A stretch of 64,000 nucleotides of DNA from contig NC_092697.1 in assembly GCF_964275005.1 (NCBI RefSeq), positions 17,882,638 to 17,946,637 of the forward strand, read 5' to 3'. Source of the DNA: Diadema setosum. Its lineage: Eukaryota > Echinodermata > Echinoidea > Diadematoida > Diadematidae. Each line of letters starts with the position of its first letter. The stretch's first letter is position 1. Both the position numbers and the translations under genes were made by a program. The notes beneath the pieces were generated by a model. That model worked only from the letters and a program-made list of their open reading frames with translations, searched no databases and was not told the origin of the DNA. Of this stretch, positions 60,101 to 64,000 are shown one piece after another.

Positions 60101-62022
60101 CAGCTTAATCTGATAATCTCTTCATTGTTGATACTCCGGTGGTTTATATCCGGTTTATTGTCCCATCGCACAGCCAGCACGGCGTGGTAAAGATTTAGCG
60201 CTTGAATAGACACTGTACTTCAGAGCCTCTTTTCTCAGTTCGCAATTTTCCTGAGTGTGTGTTTTCTTTCCAGTATTCAGATAGATTAGAAGAGTCCATT
60301 TGATGTGAGTTATACATCATTTTAAAGCTTAAAGTCTGCTCTTTCAGAATATGCTCTTAACTAAAATTTCATCTCTGGCGACTTTCTGTTCGTTGTTTTT
60401 GTGATGAAGGGTCACATTTGATGCAGATATCGACTTTGAAATCGACCAAGTCATCCTTAACATGTAAAAATAATGCTAAAATCTACTAAATTTGATGCCG
60501 CTGCAGAAATCGAAATTGCACCAAAAACAACTACAGCTGCTTCGAAGAGCTTCGCTTTTTTCTTCTTTTTTTTTTTGTTGATAAAAATACACCAGTTATG
60601 AAAGTCGACATCTATACATCCGAAACATCTTCAAAGTGGGAAAGTGGCCAAAAGCGGTCAAAAAGTTTTGAGGAGTAGTCGATTATGTTTGAAAAGTATT
60701 TGAAACAGAGTGTATGTAAAGATGTAAGATATTGTAAACTCTGTAATGCTAAACCATCATCCTATAATATTGATATTTACACCCACATCCGAAGTATCTT
60801 ATGTGGAAAGTAGCCAAAAGTGGTCAAAATTTTTGAGAAGTCCAGTAATTTTTTTTTTAATTTGAAACATTTTAATCTATAGAATGAAACCCTGCTTATG
60901 TATCGCAAGAGGCTGTGTAAGATGTAAACTCTGTAATGTTTAACCACCATTTTATATTGATATCTAAACCCACACTCGAAGTGTCTTAAGTGGAAAGTGG
61001 CTAAAAGCGGTCAAAAGTTTTGTGGAGTAGCGGAGTAGTTCAGTATCTGAAACGGTTTATATCTATAAGATGAAACCCTGCTTATGTATCGCAAGCAGTT
61101 GTGTAAGATATTTCATTCATTTTATTTTATTTCCGACAAATATATGCATTACAACATAACATTTACAACAAAAAATAAAGTACAATGTTACTATTGCATA
61201 TTCTAGCGAGCTTAATGAAAATCATTTTTTTTTCACAATAAGGCAAAACATAGATAATTCCTAAAAAATTGATAAAAAATCGGTGGATACTGATAACATT
61301 ACCAAGAAAAAAAAAGTATAGCGGAAATTCCTGTAATCGCGTCGCGTTCCGGGTTAATTACTGCTGCCTAATGTTTTGTAACGGAATTGATGTTGTACCA
61401 TAGCTGTATCCATCTTGCAAGAGTGAAACCCCATTATCTACATGCAATTCATTACTGATTCTACCCACATTCTACCTACTCACAATTGCACGGTTGCTGA
61501 GTGCAGAGGGCGTTCCAGGAATAACAGTCGGGTACATCGTAGATGTGTATCATTACTCTTAAAGGGGAACACCGACTTTTATTTGGTCCCGAGTTTTGTA
61601 ATTTTTTTTTTTTCTAAATGAATTTTATCACCCTGTTTTTAATGGATTTTTTTTTTCCTGCAGCACTCCTACCAGTGCTGCATGTCTAGAGTGAGGACAT
61701 GCACCAGCGTTCCCTCTAAATGCGAAAGTCACTTCCACAAGGGTCATTCAAAGCCATAAACTAGAAACGCTGACAGTTTTTTTGCCTAATGAAATAAACA
61801 TTTCTAAAGTTCAACCATTAATTTCATCTTCCTTATTTTCGTGAATGGATTTTCTAACGGGTTTCCTTTCTCTGTTATTGTCTTTGCATGTGCGAGAGAC
61901 ATTGAAGCAAGGATATAAATCATTACTTTACATTACATACGGGATGATTTACCTGACGAGCTGTTACCTCCACAGCAGACTGTGTTGAGTAGGAGGAAAA
62001 AACAGGAAAACACAGCACGCAT
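40588..62022 (-). CDS. Cytokine-receptor-like type I membrane protein (gp130/LIFR-like layout)
   Basis: Thirteen exons close in phase from ATG to TAA: 61953-62022, 58999-59147, 56783-56921, 55464-55709, 53912-54029, 50836-51008, 48811-48974, 47512-47683, 46647-46762, 45006-45180, 44113-44214, 42223-42371, 40588-40836; 673 residues. Order: signal peptide (1-20), FN3-like domain ending T-W-S-Q-K-V-C (24-120), Ig (120-201), D1 with C-x-W (202-298), D2 ending T-W-S-D-E-Q-C (299-410), FN3 (411-541), membrane helix (549-573), 100-residue tail with box1-like I-P-D-P, ITIM-like and YxxQ motifs. This resembles gp130/LIFR but with one membrane-proximal FN3 instead of three. Expected to bind a secreted ligand and signal through JAK/STAT. 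The exon structure is very secure; family placement rests on motifs read by eye. Alternative: a generic Ig/FN3 adhesion receptor. Confidence 0.85.
40837..42222 (-). other. Intron before the tail exon
   Basis: AT-rich, CATC/ATC-rich near 41420-41480; no element recognised. Confidence 0.5.
42223..42371 (-). CDS. Transmembrane exon with box1-like motif
   Basis: Acceptor TTCCAG, phase 1; donor CAG|GTAAGT, phase 0. About 25 hydrophobic residues (549-573, V-V-T-I-A-C-A-V-V-I-P-L-G-L-L) then K-Q-C. The sequence H-I-P-D-P-C-V-P (583-590) lies about 11 residues inside the membrane. gp130-type box1 has V-P-D-P at a similar distance and binds JAK kinases; the parallel is inference. Confidence 0.85.
42482..43091. 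mobile_element. MITE with TGCTAGAGTCA termini and GGGTCGATACGG iterations
   Basis: Left TGCTAGAGTCACACAC, right GTGTGCATGACTCTAGCA, flanked by TA on both sides. The interior repeats 'cccggttcgagccg' and 'gggtcgatacgg'-type units in opposite orientations on the two halves. About 610 bases, non-coding. TA duplication suits Tc1/mariner-like or related insertion. Confidence 0.8.
43434..43734. mobile_element. hAT-like MITE with 8-base flanking duplication
   Basis: Left AGAGACTCCAAC, right GTTGGAGTCTCT. The flanks GGTTTCGC (43426-43433) and GGTTTCGT (43735-43742) differ at one base. An 8-base target duplication is the hAT signature. Interior has 'cgggagac' and 'gtctcccg'-type inverted pieces. It sits within a CCAGTT-rich stretch (43340-43880) that may be an older element. 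Confidence 0.8.
44113..46762 (-). CDS. Membrane-proximal FN3 domain (exons 9 to 11)
   Basis: Exons 46647-46762, 45006-45180 and 44113-44214. Begins P-D-V-K-V-V-I with an unusual C-C-C cluster, then V-T-I-S-W-K at a phase-0 intron. Ends Y-L-L-Y-L-S-A-F-N-S-A-G, typical FN3 F-G strands. The middle (about 60 residues, three sequons) is longer than usual. Confidence 0.75.
44441..44796. mobile_element. MITE family A, copy 2
   Basis: AGGGGATGGCTAGTAAC at the left and GTTACTAGCCATTCCC at the right, with flanks ATAA and TTAA (a decayed TTAA pair). It supplies the uninterrupted order CTCTTAAATGAATCCCAC used to define the B insertion in copy 3. In an intron of the cytokine-receptor-like gene. Confidence 0.85.
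45181..46646 (-). other. Intron with a 65-base tandem repeat
   Basis: Three imperfect copies of a ~65-base unit ('gttgcttataaatacaa', 'tttcaaagaatcca') at 45705-45868. Nothing else identified. Confidence 0.75.
46861..46947 (+). repeat. C-run, A-run, AAC and AAAC microsatellites
   Basis: C(10), A(15), then AAC and AAAC triplet/tetramer runs, just upstream of an exon acceptor on the other strand. Confidence 0.85.
47512..48974 (-). CDS. Cytokine-receptor D2 domain with WSxxxC motif (exons 7 and 8)
   Basis: Exons 48811-48974 and 47512-47683, phase 0 between. The start P-Y-P-P-K-Q-F-E-L matches the P-x-P-P-x-x-L hinge of D2 domains. The core is L-Q-I-S-W-N-Y-S-L-P, and the second half has V-G-N-V-W-Y-C-V-R-I (C382) and G-T-W-S-D-E-Q-C (W399-C404). 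W-S-D-E-Q stands where W-S-x-W-S is expected. The Y-C...C pair is the class II feature. Confidence 0.78.
48975..50835 (-). other. Intron, AT-rich, nothing recognised
   Basis: Short ATA/ATAA runs near 49020-49050 and an A-run at 50441-50457; no element shared with the rest of the window was noticed. Confidence 0.5.
50836..54029 (-). CDS. Cytokine-receptor D1 domain (exons 5 and 6)
   Basis: Exons 53912-54029 and 50836-51008, joined in phase 2. L-E-C-H-C is followed by V-L-I-C-T-W-T-V-P (C-x-W at C221-W223), then A-R-C-G-Y-F (C236) and Q-S-C (C249). This is the four-cysteine plus C-x-W pattern of class I cytokine receptor D1. The domain ends Y-Y-I-K-I-L-T-R-N-A-V-G, the usual F-G strand region. 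An overlapping frame in exon 5 that includes an ATG was rejected because it breaks phase. Confidence 0.78.
52222..52390. mobile_element. Palindromic element of TTCGTTATTCCGAAGG motifs, copy 2
   Basis: The left arm repeats CGTTATTCCGAA-type units four times; the right arm has GGAATAACGAACCCTCGG. Can fold into one long hairpin. Related to 14046-14440. Confidence 0.7.
53211..53450. mobile_element. 240-base near-perfect palindromic MITE
   Basis: Left TTACACCCCTAAAAACACCC, right GGATGTTTTTAGAGTGTAA. Inside, GGGTCA and TGACCC words repeat (GACCCGG, GGGTCAG) in both orientations. The termini TTACACTCTAAAAA are a recurrent MITE end in marine animals (from memory, family not checked). Confidence 0.85.
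54030..55463 (-). other. Intron between Ig and D1 exons
   Basis: Contains a diverged ~135-base duplication (around 54526-54620 and 54635-54750), a CA microsatellite (54776-54832) and an inverted ATTTCGT-rich block (55195-55385). Confidence 0.65.
55195..55385. repeat. Inverted block of CATTTCGT/ACGAAATG motifs
   Basis: At least eight 'atttcgt' or complementary words in both orientations, able to form a hairpin; likely a small MITE whose ends were not fixed. Confidence 0.6.
55464..55709 (-). CDS. Immunoglobulin domain exon of the cytokine-receptor-like gene
   Basis: A single phase 1-1 exon, 82 codons. L-K-C (C135), V-I-W-R-H-N-G with core W150, and W-K-D-A-G-S-Y-S-C (C185) give a textbook Ig fold. 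Four or more sequons suggest heavy glycosylation. In LIFR an Ig domain likewise sits between receptor-homology domains. Confidence 0.9.
56250..56750. mobile_element. Palindromic MITE close to an exon of the cytokine-receptor-like gene
   Basis: Left CACAAATGCC...AACGCCGTAAGAACGATT, right CGTTTTTACGGCGTTCGTAACG...GGCATTTGTG. 'cgttcttacg' words repeat through both arms. The right end is only about 32 bases from the donor of exon 3 (56783). Confidence 0.75.
56783..59147 (-). CDS. N-terminal FN3-like domain (exons 2 and 3)
   Basis: Exons 58999-59147 and 56783-56921 meet in phase 0 after N-S-T. The first half has L-L-L-N-V-S-W, the FN3 B-strand with core Trp. The second has L-P-D-V-Q-H-C-V-K-L-T-C and T-W-S-Q-K-V-C (107-113). 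The C...W-S-x-x-x-C ending is like the last strands of class II cytokine receptor domains. Several N-glycosylation sequons are present (N-V-S, N-H-T, N-S-T). Confidence 0.75.
57090..57181 (+). repeat. AT and GT microsatellites
   Basis: About 27 AT units then 16 GT units. Confidence 0.9.
57432..58349. mobile_element. MITE family A, copy 3, TTAA target duplication
   Basis: AGGGGATGGCTAGTAAC to GTTACTAGCCATCGCCT, flanked by TTAA at 57428-57431 and 58350-58353. Interrupted by a B copy. Confidence 0.85.
57711..58268. mobile_element. MITE family B, intact copy nested in A
   Basis: AGGGAACGTAAACCCAAAG to CTTTGGGTTTGCGTTCCCT, 558 bases with long inverted arms, flanked by TTAA at 57707-57710 and 58269-58272. 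The empty site in A copy 2 has a single TTAA, confirming target duplication. TTAA and an AGGG terminus link A and B to a piggyBac-like source. Confidence 0.88.
59623..60416. mobile_element. Dispersed repeat R, full-length copy 3
   Basis: Terminal inverted repeats TGTGACCGTGCATCACAAAACG and, at the right, TTTTTGTGATGAAGGGTCACA; the next bases (AAAAAGTCGC / GCGACTTTCTG) are inverted as well. About 790 bases, non-coding. Class unknown; no clear target duplication. Confidence 0.8.
60605..61110 (+). repeat. Three-copy ~180-base tandem repeat
   Basis: Each unit has a 'cacatccgaagtatctt' type start, 'gtggaaagtggccaaaagcg', 'gatgaaaccctgcttatgta' (units 2 and 3) and 'tgtaagatgtaaactctgta'. Starts lie near 60605, 60778 and 60965. 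Confidence 0.8.
61953..62022 (-). CDS. Signal-peptide exon of the cytokine-receptor-like gene
   Basis: M-R-A-V-F-S-C-F-F-L-L-L-N-T-V-C-C-G-G, then N-S-S-S at a phase-1 donor TCAG|GTAAAT. The ATG follows CCACCATC. Classic n/h/c regions of a secretory leader. Confidence 0.85.
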
Positions 62023-62094
62023 GATGGTGGAAGAAAATAGAAACTGTTCAGGGGCAATGGAGGTATGCCGTTGGCGCCTGACGATTTTAGTAGG

Positions 62095-62106
62095 TTTATA
62101 TAAATA
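62095..62106 (-). promoter_or_regulatory. TATA box of the cytokine-receptor-like gene
   Basis: TATTTATATAAA on the minus strand about 75 bases before the ATG, predicting transcription start near 62065-62075 and a 5' UTR of about 45 bases. The spacing is right for a focused promoter; not tested. Confidence 0.55.
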
Positions 62107-63163
62107 AGTCTGCTAAGAACAAGAGGAGAGAAAGAAACGTTTCACTGTGACGAAATAAGAAACTTTGAAAACATATTTCGGAGCTCTGTAGATACAGAAA
62201 AGAAAAGAGATAAAAACACTGTTAATCAGACGGAAATAAGAAGGAGAAGGATGGGGAAAAGGAGAAGAAGAAAAGATTTGCCGCTGTCGATCAGTAGCAA
62301 CACAGAAGACAAGGGAAATGGCGCGTCATGATCCTCTTAAAAACCATACTGTTATACAAGCATAAGAGAAAAACAATCGTTACCACTATTCACCAGGTTC
62401 AGTAGGTCACAGTAGTATGGCTCACGTTAGGGAGGCTTTTTTCTGACAATGAAACTTTTTTATTATTTTTTAATAAATCTTCGCTTCAGATATGGTTTTG
62501 CACCTGTGCAAATCGTTTCTTCGTTTGAAATTCCCCTGTCCCATACAGCAGAAGTTTGCGTGATCATGGTGACTGATGTGACATGCTCGTGGTGACACAT
62601 TCATTCTGTGAAATCAACGGACCATCCTTAGCCAGCCGTCACATCATTTCGTCTTTTGCGTACTTCATAACATAAATGGGGGGGGGGGGGGGGACCGGCA
62701 TGATGAATTATAAATAACACCCTAATAAAAACTACCGGTAATAGAGGACTAAATGAAGGGGTTAAATTCCTCTAAAACACCCGCACGTGCAAATACATTT
62801 TGAAAATCTACGTCATCCTTTCTTTGAATTGTAAAGGTGGCGCATACATGTTTCAGCATAGATTCATCAATTACGTGCAAATTTTATTGAAATGATGAAG
62901 CCGAAGTTCTTTTTAAGGACATCGGAGTAGAGGTTAGGAAACAATCCCCTTGCAAATGTTAGGACAGAGATGAAACAGAGTTGGTTTACTTGGATGTGGA
63001 ATGTGAATACTCTCGTATAGAAAAGGCTCGTCTCGTATGGCATAATAGGGTAAACTAAAAGAGGGGTGTTTCAGACGATTGGTTTTATTTCCACTGGGCA
63101 ATTGCCAGGTTATATTTTTATGTCATCATTTGGCAAATGCTTTACCGGTACAGTTTATTCTTG

Positions 63164-63170
63164 TTTGTTG

Positions 63171-63219
<49 letters not shown>
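63164..63219 (+). repeat. GT microsatellite
   Basis: About 25 GT units. Confidence 0.9.
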
Positions 63220-63222
<3 letters not shown>

Positions 63223-64000
63223 GTTTATTTTGTTTGTTCTTTTTTGTATGTGTTGGGTCTTTTTTTATATTACAGTACAGACACCAGCCAGGTTTGTGTG
63301 TACCCAACGTAGCTTCCTTGATTGTTTCTCATCTGATAGATTATATACAAGCTGTCTCCCGTGTTTTGTAGTGTATGTGTCATAATTGTGTTTGTGTGTA
63401 TCGTTTTTTTTTTCAAGGCATATGTATTCCTATGTACATGAAGTCCAGATGGAAAGTCAGTTTGAAAGTCCGCCAACTTCCGTACTAAGTGTTTCCTTTT
63501 GAACCAGGGATATAGTATCACTTTCGCTTTTAACTCTGGGGATAGTGATGTGTTTTATGATACAGTCAAACATACTCTTTTGACTCTGATCATCGAAACA
63601 AAAATGTAAGTCCCTATGGTGAAGTTTTATCGAGTAAATTAGAATATCTAGGCACTAGAATTCGAACATAAATTCGATTCAAATGATCCTTTGCAGAGTC
63701 CACCATGCGTCTACTTAACAGTAAACCAGCATAAACACGTATTCATAAAATTATGAATACTAACGATGAAACTTTTCTTTTTCTGTTAGCCAACTTGAAC
63801 ATACAAAGTATTAATAGAAGCTTGCTCGGTCACTTGTTCATAGGTCCTCAGAAAAACTCTTATATATCATTCACCGCTAACAACATTATAACCTTTTCTT
63901 CACTATTACCCTGACCCGAATGTTTTGACAAGAACAGTCAATAATGAATTATACAATTCTTAAAAAAAAAAAGACAGAAGTGGACTTACGCACATTGTTT

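Larger units (their letters stand above)
59148..61952 (-). other. First intron of the cytokine-receptor-like gene
   Basis: Holds repeat R copy 3 (59623-60416) and a three-copy tandem repeat (60605-61110). 61120-61950 is AT-rich; TTAAAGGGGAACACCGAC at 61559 may be one worn MITE end. Confidence 0.6.
62023..64000. other. Upstream region of the cytokine-receptor-like gene
   Basis: Promoter with TATA box at 62095-62106. Beyond it are a G-run (62676-62693) and a GT microsatellite (63174-63219). Right at the window end a perfect minus-strand donor GC|GTAAGT (63984-63991) may mark the last exon bases of another gene. Confidence 0.5.

Noticed and set aside
1-64000. LTR retrotransposon, endogenous virus or Polinton
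   Set aside because: No long terminal direct repeats, integrase, protease or capsid-like reading frames were seen anywhere.

Overview
The window looks like genomic DNA of an AT-rich, intron-rich, repeat-crowded marine invertebrate deuterostome, most likely an echinoderm such as a sea urchin. The evidence is short phase-coherent exons in long introns, a tRNA-headed SINE in two copies, several families of palindromic MITE-like elements (two with TTAA target duplications), and a secreted beta-1,3-glucanase of the echinoderm/mollusc kind. The species was inferred, not matched to a database. No rRNA, genuine tRNA, CRISPR array, LTR element or virus-like element was recognised.

Four protein-coding genes can be supported. 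(1) A plus-strand gene enters from the left (1977-13930). It encodes the C-terminal part of a Tie-like cell-surface receptor: EGF, Ig, FN3, FN3, a transmembrane helix and a 69-residue tyrosine-rich tail with no kinase. (2) A complete minus-strand ten-exon gene (27872 down to 19656) encodes a secreted 394-residue GH16 beta-1,3-glucanase with an intact catalytic E-I-D-L-V-E motif. (3) A minus-strand gene of unknown family (about 36520 down to 31962) has three exons joined in phase; two perfect CRE sites lie upstream. (4) A complete minus-strand thirteen-exon gene (62022 down to 40588) encodes a 673-residue type I receptor: signal peptide, FN3-like domain, Ig, two-domain cytokine-receptor-homology module, FN3, transmembrane helix, and a tail with box1-like, ITIM-like and YxxQ motifs. 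The exon phases close from ATG to stop.

Gene 4 is the most interesting content. Its D1 has the C-x-W and four-cysteine layout of class I cytokine receptors. Two of its domains end in T-W-S-x-x-x-C, which mixes the class I WSxWS idea with the class II (interferon/IL-10 receptor) C-terminal cysteine. The box1-like I-P-D-P and the YxxQ motif suggest JAK/STAT signalling. It would be a gp130/LIFR-like cytokine receptor in a non-chordate deuterostome.

The rest is introns and intergenic DNA full of non-autonomous DNA transposons. Highlights are a 4.7 kb tandem array in the first gene's intron carrying eight DR1-type nuclear-receptor motifs and eight CRE palindromes, a three-layer nested MITE (B-family remnant, then A, then B), a LINE 3' end inside another repeat, a hAT-like MITE with 8-bp flanking duplications, and a MITE starting about 33 bases past the glucanase stop codon. 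Two surface receptors with tyrosine-based tails flank a secreted glucan-degrading enzyme, so a role in immunity or host-microbe interaction is a reasonable but unproven theme.
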